From Cynocephalus volans (taxonomy: Eukaryota > Chordata > Mammalia > Dermoptera > Cynocephalidae): 64,000 nucleotides of DNA. The stretch covers positions 82,902,501 to 82,966,500 of the forward strand of contig NC_084467.1 in NCBI RefSeq assembly GCF_027409185.1, written 5' to 3'. The notes below the pieces were generated by a model. The model was not told the DNA's origin and did no database searches. It saw nothing but the letters and a program-made list of their open reading frames with translations. The position numbers were made by a program, and so were the translations under genes. Shown here piece after piece: positions 32,890 to 43,465 of this stretch (positions within the stretch are counted from its first letter, which is position 1; the number at the start of each line of letters is the position of its first letter).

Positions 32890-34430
32890 TTTTAAGATCT
32901 GCCTCCTGCTCCTCTGTTCAGAAGCAAACTAGAGAGCACACCCAGGGTCCCAGGCAAGGAGCCATGGGCTGCAGCCCCCTCTGCCCAGAAGCAGGCAAGA
33001 GAATATGCACAGCATCCTAGGCAAAGAGTTGAGGGCAGTATCTCCTGCCTGAAAGCAGGCATGAGAGCATGCCAAAAATGTCACTTCTATGCAGGTGGGC
33101 CACCACGGCCACTTCACCACAGCTATTGAAAAAGTGGCTCAACACCACAGCAGCAGCCACAGCCACTGTGCAGGTAGTCCGCTGGACACTTGACTGCACT
33201 GACACAAGGGGAGTCACCAGCAGAGGCTGGAAAAAGAAGAGGACATCTCTCTCCTCAAAGCCCACTCCAGAGTAACAGAAGAAGTAACTGCTCTACCAGA
33301 TGACCAGACATGAACATAGATATACTAGAAATATGAAAACCCTAGAAAATATGACACCACCAAAAGAATACAGTAATTCTCAAATACCAGACCCAATAGA
33401 GCAGGAAACTCCATGAAATGATTAAGAAGGAATTCCAAGTGACAATCTTAAGGAAACTCACTGAGATACAGATGACTCAGTTAGACAACATAATGAACCA
33501 AGAAAAAAAATTCAAGATATGAAGGAGGAAATTGAAAAAGAGATTAATACCTTAAAAAAAGAATGTAGCAGAACTCATGGAACTGAAAGATTCACTCAAC
33601 AAAATAAAAAATACAGCATATAGCTTAAGCAGCAGGCTAGGCCAAGCAGATGAAAAAGCTTCTGATCTTGAAGATAGTCTTTTTGAAATAACCCAGGTGG
33701 ACAAAAAAAAAAAAAAAAAAAAAGGAAAAAAAGAATTTTAAAAAATGAAGAAAATCTAAGAGAGCTATCAGACAACCTTAAGTGCACAAACTTCTGAATC
33801 ATGGGTGTTCCAGAAGAGGAGAATGAAAGAAAAGGCATGGAAAACATTTTCAATGAAATAATAACAGAAAACTTCCCAGGTATAGGCAGAGACTTGGACC
33901 TTCAGATCCAGGAGGCTCAAAGGTCCCCAAACAGATTCAACTTGAAAAGATCCTCTCTAAGACACATTATAATCAAACTGGCAAAGCTCAAAGACAAAGA
34001 CAAAATCTTAAAAGAAGCAAGAGAAAAGCATCAAGTCACCTATAAGGGACCCCCTATCAGACTAACAGCAGACTTTTCAACAGAAACTCCACAGGCCAGA
34101 AGAAAATGGGATGGTATATTCAAAATACTAAAAGAAAAAACCGCCAGTCAAGAATGCTATACTCAGCAAGGCTATATCCTTCAGAAACAAGGGGAAAATA
34201 GTGCATTTTCCAGACAAACACAAACTATGGGAGTTTACCACATGACCCGCCCTATGAGAAATCTTCAAGGAAGTCCTGCATCTGGGAATGTGAAAAATGA
34301 TAATCACTACCACGAATACACAAGAAAGAACAAAACCCACTGGTGGGACAAAAATGCAAATGAGAAAGAGAAACTAAATCTTACCACCACAAAAAGCCAT
34401 AGTGACAATGTAATAATGCCCTTACTTTAG
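32890..34430 (+). pseudogene. L1/half-L1 copy C: 5' UTR plus degraded ORF1
   Basis: 5' UTR (32890-33300) has about 2.4 tandem units of about 66 bp related to the 80-bp VNTR unit, then the same UTR block as A and B (ggggagtcaccagcagaggc). From about 33305 an L1 ORF1-type frame follows. The coiled-coil part (33305-33790) is broken by stops and a poly-A run (33703-33724). The RNA-recognition and C-terminal part is open at 33801-34430 (209 codons, with GVPEEENERKG and ADFSTETPQARRKW segments visible), frameshifted at the end. No ORF2 follows; it stops at about 34430. It may be a truncated L1 or a HAL1-type element. Confidence 0.7.
32905..33062 (+). repeat. Short VNTR precursor in copy C
   Basis: Units start with agaagcaaactagagagc and agaagcaggcaagagaat, with a partial third starting gaaagcaggcatgagagc. 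Internal cccagggtcccaggcaagga aligns with cccagggacctgaggcatgg of the 80-bp units. Confidence 0.7.
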
Positions 34431-34434
34431 TTCT

Positions 34435-35225
34435 GATTTTAGTAATTTTGGTTTTTTCTCTTTTTTCTTGGTCAGTCTAGATAACGGTTTGCAAATTTTG
34501 TTGATCTTTTTAGAGATTCAACTTTTGGTTCTGTTGATTTTCTGTGTTGTTTTTTAATTCCCTATTTCATATATTTCTGTTGTAAACTTTGTTATTTCCT
34601 ACTTATATTTGCTTTTGGTTTAGTTTGCTCTTCTTTTTCTATTTTCTTACAGTAGAAGTTTACATTACCAATTTGAGATATTTTTTATTTTTAATATAGC
34701 TGTTTACAAGTATAAATTTTCCTCTAAGCACTGCAGGAGCCCTGCATCCTATAAATTTTGACACATTGCACTTTGATCTTTATTTCAAAGTGCTCTCTAA
34801 TTTCCCTGTTTATTATTTTAATTTGCCCATTGTTTATTTAGGTGAGTGTTGTTTAATTTCCACACATTTGTGAGTTTTCTAAACTTCTTTCTGTTATTGT
34901 GGTCAGAGAGCATATTTTCTATGATATTAGTCTTTTTTTTTTTTTAAAGAAAAGGAAAAATTTAACCAAATCAAAAAAATAAAGAAAGAAAGAAAGTGGG
35001 CTTCTTGTAGATATTATATAATTGCTTTTTAATCCAATCTGGAAATCTGTTTTTTAATTTATATGTTTAGGTCATTTACATTTAGTATAATTATTGATGT
35101 GGTTTGCTTAAAATCTGTCATCTTGCTATGTATATTTCATTTGTATCTCTTATTTTTACCTCTATTCCTCATTTTTTTACTGCTCTTGGGTAAATTTTTA
35201 ATATATTTTTATCTTTACTATTGGG
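34435..35225 (-). repeat. L1 ORF2 fragment
   Basis: Reverse-complement ORF2 text: 'attcaacttttggttctgtt', 'gtataaattttcctctaagc', 'tattgtggtcagagagcata', then 'gtttaggtcatttacattta'. A short A-rich interruption lies near 34945-34995. Confidence 0.75.
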
Positions 35226-35280
35226 GGGGGGAAGATCTGCCTCCTCAGGACCCTACTATATATTTGTAGAATTATATATG

Positions 35281-35408
35281 AAACAATACAAAGAGGGAGT
35301 GATTAACTTGATAAGGGGTAGAAGGTTAGGGGGGCACTGGTCAGAAACAATACAAAGAGGGAGTGATTAACTTGATAAGGGGTAGAGGGTTAGGGGGGCA
35401 CTGGTCAG
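35281..35408. repeat. 64-bp direct tandem duplication
   Basis: 35281-35344 and 35345-35408 are the same sequence with one difference by eye (gtagaagg versus gtagaggg). Period 64 bp. Confidence 0.97.
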
Positions 35409-35454
35409 TGAAGACTGTTTGGAGTCGAACCATCAAAGCTTTGTTTTAAAAAAT

Positions 35455-35760
35455 GAGCTGAATTGGAAGTGAGGATGTTAGGAAAGAAGGATGAACTGAG
35501 TTGAGAGTGAGGATGTTAGGGTAGGAAGAGATTCGTATTTCAGGTAGAAGGAATAGCATATCCAAAGGAAGACCACAGAAGTGAATAGCAGTGGGCATTT
35601 ATCTCCTGGGGCAGGGGTAGAACACATCTGTTAGAGGGAAGGAGTGCCGAAAGAGGAGTTTAGAGAGGAGGCAGAGATTGTGTCATGACTGGCTTTGCGT
35701 GAGATTCTAAGGATCTTGCAGTTTATCTTGTTGATGAGAAACCACTGAGGAATTTATTCA
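35455..35760 (+). repeat. Ancient repeat plus short tandem
   Basis: 35460-35525 has 'agtgaggatgttagg' twice, about 45 bp apart. 35640-35760 (ttctaaggatcttgcag, ttgatgagaaaccactgagg) matches the unnamed old repeat class also seen at 22396. Confidence 0.4.
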
Positions 35761-35779
35761 TTTGCATCTCACTATCTTC

Positions 35780-36330
35780 CCTGACAAGCATGCACCAACT
35801 TCTGTGCCTCCTGATCTCAGGTAAATATTATCATCCTCTCAGGCACTCAGCCAGAAAATAACAGAGTCAATTTAAAAGTTCTCTTCCCATTAATTAGCAA
35901 TCTCCCCATCCAATTTGAATCCACAAAGCCTTTTTATTCCTATTTTCTCAGTGCTACCCTGACTAAGTTTCTCACTATCTTTTACCTAGATTATTTCAAG
36001 AGTGTCCAAACAGGTCTCTCTGCTTGATGCTTTCTCCTTTAATTCATCCTACACACTGCCAATAGCATGATCTTCCTTACATAAAAGCTGAGGTCACTAC
36101 CCTTCCCTCAAACCTGTAATACTCCTCTTGCATGCAAAGTAAAATCCCACCTGGTTAACTCTACAATTTGACTCCAATGAAACATTTTAACCTTTTCTCT
36201 CATTTCATACCCCTCCCTGAACCTCCATTCTCACCAGATTTAGTCATCTTCCTCAATCTGCTTTGTGTCTTTGCTCCTTTATATCTTCTCCTAAATCCCC
36301 TTTCTTTCATCTGTTTTTTAAGGCTTGGTC
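35780..36330 (+). repeat. L2 LINE fragment
   Basis: L2-style text: 'aaagctgaggtcactaccct', 'cctctgcatgc'-like block near 36120, 'ccccctccctgaacctccatt'-like block near 36200. Confidence 0.55.
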
Positions 36331-36337
36331 CAAATCA

Positions 36338-36812
36338 CATCAGCTGCATAAGAAATTATCCTAAGATTCAGTGGCTTAACACAACAAACATTTATTATCT
36401 CCCACAGTTTCTGTGAATCAGGAATTTAGGAGCATCTTGCTTGAGTTGTTTGGCTAGGGATTGCTCATGAGATTGCAGTCATCTTAAGTCTTGATTGGGG
36501 ACAGAAGACCTACTTGTAAGGCTCACTCACATGGCTGGCAAGCTGGTGCTGGCTGCTGGTGGGAGGCCTCAATTTCTCTCCAGGGCTGCTTGGGGGTTCT
36601 CTGTGGCAGCTGGCTTCCCTAAGTGCAAGCAATCAAAGTGACCATGGCAGAAGCCACATGCCTTTAATAGTCTGGCCTCAGAAGTCACATATTATCACCT
36701 TCACCATACTCTTGGTCACACAGACCAACTCTGATGTGAGGGAAATTACACAAGGACATGAATATCAGGAAGCAAGGATCATTAGGGCAATCTGGGAGGC
36801 TGGCTAATACAA
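36338..36812 (-). mobile_element. MLT1 LTR
   Basis: A long, well-preserved reverse-complement MLT1: 'cagtggcttaacacaacaaa', 'tttattatctcccacagttt', 'acatggctggcaagctggtg', 'ctgggaggctggctaataca'. Confidence 0.85.
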
Positions 36813-36839
36813 TATTTCTTCAAGAGGTTTTCTAGATTC

Positions 36840-37490
36840 CCTAATTCCATATGACCTACTCTTCCTTGTTCTCAATATCTCAAATTCCTTAAAAATCAGA
36901 GCTCCTGGAGATCTCCCAATAAAACTACATTTTCTCCTTTTTATAATTATTTAGTATTATGAAGTGTGAATCTGAAAAATTGCTTTGGTTAATTATCAAA
37001 GGACATAGTGTGGAATAACCTTGTTATCTAAAATCTTGGTCTGTCAGAAACTGTTCTGGGATCATGTCAGTGAGAACATAACATCCCTTTCTTGCCTGGG
37101 AGATTTGAATTCTCTGAGTCTATTTGAATTAGAAAAGTGGCCTCAACTTAACAGTGCACAGGTTCAGATAAGGAGCATTCAAACACAATATTCTATGTTA
37201 ATCTTAAATTTATGTTTCCCAGGAAATAGAACCTTGAGTCTGCTTCTCAACCCAGGATTGATGTTACATACAGATCTGATTTGCTTTGAGCCTACCAAGA
37301 CCTGCTTCATTTAGATTTTACCTACAATCCTTTCTTCCCCTAATAACGGCCCCTCATTTCTTCCTGTTTTTGGAGACATGCCCCAAGTTCTTCTGCTGTG
37401 TGGTGTTCTTTGCTGTAGCAAGTTAATAAACCTAATTTTGTTGGGTTATAGGTTTGTCCCTGGTGATCTTTATCAGATGGGCTTTATCAA
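36840..37490 (+). mobile_element. Possible ERV LTR
   Basis: The last part (tttgctgtagcaagttaata, aacctaattttgttgggtta, tccctggtgatctttatcag) has the look of an R/U5 region with an AATAAA signal near 37427. I see no clear ends, so this is tentative. Confidence 0.35.
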
Positions 37491-37499
37491 CAACTAAAA

Positions 37500-37735
37500 T
37501 TATTTGAGCTCATATAACTAATTTTATTTTTTAGAATTTCCCATGCTTCTTGAACAAGGGTACCTTTTAGAGTATCTTGTCAATGGTCCTATCTTTCCTC
37601 TGTTTTGAAATCTATTTCCTAAATAGACTATATTTTTGATTAACCTTGATTGTATTTGTCATCGTTACAAACTCCAAAATAATGCAAGGTTTCTTTCTCT
37701 CAAGGTTTCCAGCACTTTTCCTACATCATTCTGAA
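37500..37735. other. No recognised feature
   Basis: Nothing nameable. Confidence 0.35.
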
Positions 37736-37739
37736 ATTT

Positions 37740-38045
37740 ATTAGTGAATTAGTAACATTCCCTCTTGACCTCCTGAGCTACTCCGTCTCTGGTCCTTTGG
37801 AATTCACCCACAAAATCATCTTCTTTGTCAAGCCTTAACTGAAAGCTATAGACAAAACTAAATATTTTCTCATTTAAACGCTCATAGTGCCTTGTTCGTA
37901 ACTCTAATATGGCACTTACCACATTTATAATTTATAATTTTGTTTTATGTTTTCTTCTCTGGACAATAGTGATTACAACCTGTTCATCCTTGTATTCCCT
38001 GTGCTAGGCATACCTAATTACCTAAATGTTATATGAGGCAATGAA
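37740..38045 (+). repeat. L2 LINE 3' fragment
   Basis: L2-style 3' end ('ctctggacaatagtgattac' to 'ttgtattccctgtgctaggc'). Confidence 0.45.
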
Positions 38046-38505
38046 AATGTCCGCAAGGCAAATAGAGAATTTAGCAGAAGCTCCACTTTTGCACAACTTA
38101 GAATTGACTCGAGCATCCCTACGCACATGTCATTACTGTATCTGGTCTCTGTGATTCTCCTAATCTGTATTAGGCAACCACCAATTCATATTGAGAAAAT
38201 ACCTAGGGCACCACTGTTTTGTAGGTTACTTTAAAGTGTAGGCTACCTTAATACGTGCCTGTATTTTGCGAGGTTTTATGAACTTATTTTCTGACTGACA
38301 CACTTGATTTTCTCGTTTTTTCAACTGAAAACAGCAGTTCATTAAGTTACCGTATATATGCTAGGCTAAATGCTAGACATAACAATTTCTGCATCATAGA
38401 GTCAGACAGGAGAAGAATGCTGTCATCTGTAAAGCCTTTCTGATTCTGGGAGTAAGGCCAGCATTAATACAATGCACGATTGTTACTTCTGAATGTCCTT
38501 TTGCA
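38046..38505. other. No recognised repeat upstream of the promoter
   Basis: Unique-looking DNA with no repeat I can name. Confidence 0.35.
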
Positions 38506-38510
38506 AAGAA

Positions 38511-38748
38511 CAGTGTTTCTCAAACTTTTTGTTTGAGCAGACCTACATAGAGAAATACATTTTATGTCCACACCCGTGATACCTACATACAAAAAACTGG
38601 ACTAAAAACAACTCCTTTATTATGTGATTCACTGAGATTTTTCTATTCTTCTCAATTTCATTAAAAAAAAAAAAAGTAGTGGTCCCTATCTACTAAACCG
38701 ATTTCATAATACTCTAGAGATTGTAACCCACGGTTCTGGAAAACACTG
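38511..38748. mobile_element. hAT-type non-autonomous transposon
   Basis: Terminal inverted repeats: left CAGTGTTTCTCAAAC at 38511, right ...GGAAAACACTG ending at 38748. There is an internal A-run and no transposase. Confidence 0.65.
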
Positions 38749-39259
38749 GTTTGGAAAAAGGCATTTGATCCGCAGTCACTATTCTCACATCTCCTTCCAC
38801 CTCTCTAGAAGTTCCTGACTGTTCCGTTTTCATCCAGATAACTGCCCTGCCCCAATGCTGGGTGTAAATGCTCTGTGATGGGACCGCTCCCCTTTTTCCT
38901 GGGCTCCTTTAAGAGGGTGGTAACGGCCCACCACAGCGGGGGTGGACAGGCAGGGCCCACTAAGTCCTCAGTGCAGGCCGGCCCCGCTCTTCCAGTTCTT
39001 GTGAAAGCCAGCGTATATGGGCGGAGGGTGGATGGTGAAAGGCAGGGGTGGGGCTGCGGAAGCAACGAGACATCTCGGGTACGAAGAGCAGAAGGCAGAA
39101 CTCCCGCGTCTCCGCGCCGCGTTTCCGGCGACCCTGCGGGGGTCCGCGCGTGCGCAGAGCGCGTCCCGGGACTGTTGGGCCTCCGAGGTGCTCGCGCGCG
39201 CTCGCGCCGAGTCAAAGTCCGTGGTGGGCTCAGTCGCGCGGGCGGCGCGGCGGCGCGCG

Positions 39260-39270
39260 CCAGGGGGCGG
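39260..39270 (+). promoter_or_regulatory. CTCF/Sp1-like site in the promoter
   Basis: The core ccagggggcgg fits the CTCF core (ccagggggc) and also an Sp1 GC box. It lies about 125 bp upstream of the ABCD3 ATG. Confidence 0.4.
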
Positions 39271-39393
39271 TCCTGCGCGGCCGGCACCGCCCTCCCTCCG
39301 CGCGCTCCTCTCCTCCCAGTCTTCTCCGCGCTTCCTGCACTGAGGGAGTCGTCGCCGCGTCCCCTTTGCCGGCTTGCTCGCCCTGGCGGTGCC

Positions 39394-39503
39394 ATGGCGG
39401 CCTTCAGCAAGTACTTGACGGCGCGAAACTCCTCGCTGGCGGGGGCCGCGCTCCTGCTGCTCCTCCTGCTCCACAAGCGGCGCCGCGCCCTCGGCCTGCA
39501 CGG
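39394..39503 (+). CDS. ABCD3: ABCD3 (PMP70) coding exon 1
   Basis: ABCD3/PMP70 is a half-size ABC transporter of the peroxisomal membrane, with roles in importing branched-chain and dicarboxylic acyl-CoAs and bile-acid precursors; it acts as a dimer. The exon encodes the first 36 residues plus two bases of a glycine codon. It starts MAAFSKYLTARNSSLAGAAL and continues through a leucine run to HKRRRALGLH. From memory this equals human PMP70 except Leu for Phe at 20 and Leu for Cys at 24. The N-terminal hydrophobic segment with the basic KRRR patch is known to contribute to peroxisomal targeting. The ATG is in a strong Kozak context (gccATGg) and is the expected start; the in-frame reading remains open upstream to 38875, but those residues do not belong to the family. 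Donor gg|gtaaga at 39504 leaves phase 2. ABC and most membrane segments lie in later exons outside the window. Confidence 0.95.
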
Positions 39504-39799
39504 GTAAGAAGGCCCCTGGCCGCGTCGCCTTCCTGGACACAAGCCGGCGCTCCCCGCACGCTCTCCCTCCCCGCCCGGCGCCCGGCCGCCCGGTGCCTTT
39601 GCCCAGCGGGGTCAGGCGGAGAGAGAGCCGGCCGCGGCTGCTGCCAGGCTCCGGTGTCAGGGTGTCCCGCTGTCCCCGCGGCGCTGGCGTCCCTGGGCTC
39701 TCTGCGTCCCAGCCCCCGGGAGTGTGAATCTCTCTCCTGCACCCCAGCCCCGAGGTAGTGGTCTCCTGTCGAGGGCGGGAGGGGGAAGCGGTGTGTCCC

Positions 39800-40950
39800 C
39801 TCCCTTTTCCCCACACCGCGTCCTTTCTGTATCAACTTTCTGGGTGTGTTCTAGTTTTGCCATCTCATCTCCAGACAGACCGTGGATTTGTTTGTGGATG
39901 TGTGATTTGAGGATGGGGATTGCCCTAGCCAGACTGGGCGTTGTTGTCCCAAGTCACTTGGTCGAGGTTTGGGCTCAGTTACCGAATTCAAAGTCGCGGG
40001 TGGTTCATGTGAATAGTCCCGGGTGCATTGGGCAAGATTGCCTTCTAAAGTGGTGCCCCCTTGGAGGTGGTCGGTGAACGCCCTGGCATTTCATCTGGAA
40101 AGGCTGAATGGGTATTTGGAGGGCGACGTTCTCTCCCTCCAAAGGAAGGTGAACGGTGAAAGTGTGTTTAGGTGAGGATCAAAATCCTTTTAAATTACTC
40201 TCCCCTCCTCCCACCGCGAGAGAATTTTAATGTTTATATTTAACTTTGGGAGGTTACAAGATCAGAGGAAGGAAGAGAGAGAGAATTGAGTTACGCTTGT
40301 GGGATTACAGGCGTAACAATTTTTATTTGCTGGGCGACACTTGCCTTCAGCAAGTGAGTGAGAATTGGTTACCTCCCGAACATTTTTTTCAGTCATTGGA
40401 TATTTCGTATTAAATCTTGGCATACTGCTTTCATGCATTTTATTTCGTTCATCCCTCCGGGCCGGTGCTGTTCCCTCCTGTTTTCGATTAGCCTAAAATA
40501 TCTAATTAGTAGTAAAATTTGGACTAAAACACTGGCAGGTAGACTTCAAGGTCATAGTCCCCTTTCCACAAAGTTTTTTCTAGCCTTCTCCTATCTTCTT
40601 TATCTCACTAAAGTCTGAGCGATGGTCTTTCTTTTCCTTCTTAAATCCGCACAACAAAGTTGAAAGTGGTACATCATAGTACAAACAGCGCCGTACCTAT
40701 TGACTTGTCTTCTATTCAGTTTGCTTTTAAAAGGATTAATCCTGGAAAATATAAAACAAAATTTTCTATTGGACTGTATGCTTTCTGAGCTCCCAGTTGC
40801 ATATAGAAGTTATCTGGGAATATGCAGATAGAAAGTGTAATGCTTTAACTTGAATTACATTTTTGCAGAGAAGTGTTTCAGTGCGTAGAACAGGTGTTTT
40901 AATATGGGGGAGGGGACTCGAGGACAGCCCTAACAGCTCTGGTTTACTTT
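39800..40950. other. Repeat-poor start of intron 1
   Basis: No named repeat or coding signal. Being repeat-poor and next to the CpG island, it is a candidate for intronic regulatory elements; no specific site is claimed. Confidence 0.45.
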
Positions 40951-40954
40951 TATG

Positions 40955-41140
40955 ATATTTTAAAAAACTTTACTGGAGTATTACATACATATATAAAAGT
41001 ACACATGTAAGTGTAAAGCTTGAAGAATTTTCACAAGTAGAACACGCCCGTGGTATCGGCTCCCGGATCAAGAAACAACATTATTAGCATCCTAGAAACT
41101 CTCCTCATGTCCCAGTCACACTCTAAGGTAACTGATATAC
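40955..41140 (-). repeat. Old L1 3' UTR fragment
   Basis: Reverse-complement L1M: 'tttactggagtattacatac', 'gtaaagcttgaagaattttc', 'ggatcaagaaacaacattat'. Confidence 0.65.
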
Positions 41141-41870
41141 GGATTTATTAGGCATAGATTATTGAGAAAAGGACATTTTAAACATAACCTAATGAGAAAT
41201 AGTAGCAATAGCAGTAAAGCAATATAATAGAGTTTGCCTTATAGTTTTAGCTGTTCGTTTCCCATTGTAAAATGATTAAGTATCTTTTTGAGAAACTTTG
41301 TGAACTTTTTGGAGAATTAAATTATGAAACAGGTATTTACTTAACAAAAGATTGTTTTTAATCTTTTGCTTTGGGATGAGTAGGGACAACCTTTATTTCA
41401 CACTTTAAATATTTTGTGGGAGGAGAATGCAGATTATAAGCAGATGAGCATGAAGTTAAATTGCTGAGATAAAATGATCGAACTATTTTGAGATCATTAA
41501 GAATGGTATTAAATCTATCTTTGTAGATGTTATACTTCCAGAATCTTATGAATATGTTTCAGTCACTGCCTTTGGTATCACAGTTTGAAGATTAGAAAAT
41601 TGTAACTATATATTTTATTGGCCTTTTAGATATCTTTGGTAACAGGACTAATTAATTTCAATATGTGGTGCTTAATTAAGGAACCTGTGACTGCTTAGCC
41701 TTCTTTTGTCTATGTTGTTCACAGTAGGTTTGTCTTAGAACATATATTCCTTTAGAATTTGGATGGGTAACAGAGCTAGTAAACCACTTTAAAAGTCACA
41801 GAGTAACATTATTCCATACATTAGGAAAATGAGTAATCTGGTGTTCTAGGTTATTTTGAATTTTTATTGA
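41141..41870. other. No recognised feature
   Basis: AT-rich intronic DNA. Confidence 0.35.
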
Positions 41871-41874
41871 TGCA

Positions 41875-42140
41875 GGGTTTTGTTATTGTGGAAAATTTCA
41901 CACAAATAGAATAATATAATGATCCCCCTGTACACTTTACCCAAGAGGTACTAACAATATTCTGCTATTCTTGTTTCATCTATGAGTTTATCTGCTCCTC
42001 ACCTCTTCTTTTTACAGGTTTTTAGGAAAAATTTATACACATTGAAATGTATAAATCTTAGTTATACCTTTTTTAAACAAATTGATACACTTTTGCACCA
42101 CACCCCTACCACAAATTAGAACATTTTTATCTCCCCAGAA
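41875..42140 (-). repeat. Old L1 3' UTR fragment
   Basis: Reverse-complement L1M text ('cacaaatagaataatataat', 'gatccccctgtacactttac', 'tatctgctcctcacctcttc'). It is interrupted on the right by the SINE at 42162; some may continue after 42338. Confidence 0.55.
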
Positions 42141-42161
42141 TGTTCTCTTGTATTCATTTCT

Positions 42162-42320
42162 TTCTTTCTTTCTTTTTTTTTTTTTTGTCTTTTTCTCTTT
42201 TTTGTGACCGGTACTCAGCCAGTGAGTGCACCGGCCATTCCTATGGAGGATCCGAACCGGCGGCGGGAGCGTCGCTGCGCTCCCAGCGCTGCACTCTCCC
42301 ACATAGCCACGGGGTCGGCC
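42162..42320 (-). mobile_element. tRNA-Ile-derived dimeric SINE, copy 2
   Basis: The minus-strand head ggccgaccccgtggctatgt starts at 42320; the poly-T is at 42166-42186. The linker motif is CCTATGGAGG (42240-42249), a mutated form of CCTATATAGG. A perfect 17-bp target-site duplication CTCTTGTATTCATTTCT flanks it (42145-42161 and 42321-42337). The insertion is recent. Confidence 0.95.
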
Positions 42321-42534
42321 CTCTTGTATTCATTTCTAATCATTTCCCACTACTACTTTGCTAACTTTTTTCACCTTAGTATTATCTAATCTTGCATTTT
42401 GTTTATTACTTATGGGGAAAAGTGGAATCTTTTTATTCATGGATAAAGAGGCCATTTATTCAGTTCAAAGGAAGTGTCAGTTTCAGAATGATATATTACT
42501 GTGTTAGGTGGTATAGGATATTTACGAGGGTACT

Positions 42535-42606
42535 TCAAAAAGTTCATGGAAAAATAGAATTGAAAGATAGTACAAAGATTTTCATGAACTTTTTGATATA
42601 CCCTTG
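42535..42606. mobile_element. Mariner-type MITE, copy 2
   Basis: Starts cgagggtacttcaaaaagtt after TA (42533-42534), ends ...gaactttttgatatacccttg at 42606, then tg (decayed TA). 72 bp with imperfect terminal inverted repeats. It is the clearest copy of the family. Confidence 0.8.
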
Positions 42607-42619
42607 TGTGTGTATGTGT

Positions 42620-42900
42620 GTGAAAAACATACATTTGAAAACTTATGACATCTTTTCTCAGGGAGCTTACGTTTTTGTTACAGAGAAGAAACTTAGACAC
42701 AAAGTAGTTAAAAATGTAGACAGAATAAAGTATACAGACAGACATGCCTTGGAAGTTCTGAGAAAGGCCAGATAATATGTTTGGGAAAAGTTGGGGAGGG
42801 CTTTGTGAGGGGTGTGAACTAAGCCTAGAAGCGGGGTGAGTAACTGGAGATAAATGTTATAGCAGCCTTTAGCAGATTTTTTGTTGCATTTATGATAACA
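42620..42900 (+). repeat. Ancient mammalian repeat
   Basis: Block around 42660-42830 (tcagggagcttacgttttt, ggggagggctttgtgagggg) belongs to the same unnamed old class as at 22396. Confidence 0.35.
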
Positions 42901-42959
42901 AGAAACTTTGTGGTGCCCTTTCAGTCCATCTTCCACTGCCTCTAGAGCTCTTTTTAAGA

Positions 42960-43465
42960 AACACAGATATGATCAGAATATTCCTTCATTAAAATCTTTC
43001 AGGAACTCTAAAATACAGTGCAAACTTCTTGTGTTCATGATCTGATCCTTGCCTACTTTTCCTACTCATCCAGCCATATGGAATTAACTTGTAGTTTCTC
43101 CATTATGACAGGGCTCTGCCCAGCTTCTGCAGTCTGAGTGTAAGCACTGTCATTCCTACCACTACTCCCACCCTCTGGTATTTATTTCACTTCAAGACTA
43201 AGCTCAGTTGACACTTTCTCTTAGGTGTTCTCTATCTTTTCCTGATCTCCCAACTGATGTAGATGTCTTCTTCTTTTATGATGCTCTATTTTTCCTCTAG
43301 TCTAGCAGTTACCACGCTGTAGGATACTAGTTTTTCTTAGCTTTTGCCTACATCAGATCCTGAGTTTCTTGATGGCATGGGCTGAGTGATCTTTAAATCC
43401 TTAGTTTGGATATGTCACGGGATAGATCTCAGTAAGTGTTTATAGAGTGGATAGATAACGTAGAG
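42960..43465 (+). repeat. L2 LINE fragment
   Basis: L2 text: 'aaaatctttcaggaactcta', 'ttgcctacttttcctactca', 'tgagtttcttgatggcatgg', 'agatctcagtaagtgtttat'. Confidence 0.7.

Larger units (their letters stand above)
38860..39800 (+). promoter_or_regulatory. ABCD3: CpG island promoter of ABCD3
   Basis: CpG density rises sharply at about 38930, peaks at 39050-39620 and falls beyond 39800, spanning the first coding exon. No TATA box lies close upstream of the ATG. Visible motif-like sites: GC boxes (gggcggagg 39019-39027; gggggcgg 39263-39270), an ETS-like tttccgg near 39122, an NRF1-like gcgcgtgcgca near 39146-39156, and a CTCF-like core ccagggggcgg at 39260-39270. These are by-eye matches. The transcription start cannot be fixed from sequence alone. 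Confidence 0.8.

Noticed and set aside
33801..34430. 209-codon frame as a possible host gene
   Set aside because: It is the C-terminal part of an L1/half-L1 ORF1. The upstream coiled-coil region is full of stops, and there is no start context or exon structure.
38875..39393. In-frame extension upstream of the ABCD3 ATG (173 codons)
   Set aside because: The known protein starts at MAAFSKYL, which has a strong Kozak context. The upstream residues do not look like the family, and the region is promoter/leader DNA.
38805..39816. Long frames (up to 282 codons) on both strands of the CpG island
   Set aside because: GC-rich DNA lacks stops. Only the ABCD3 exon matches a known protein. The others contain arginine/proline-rich chance sequence.
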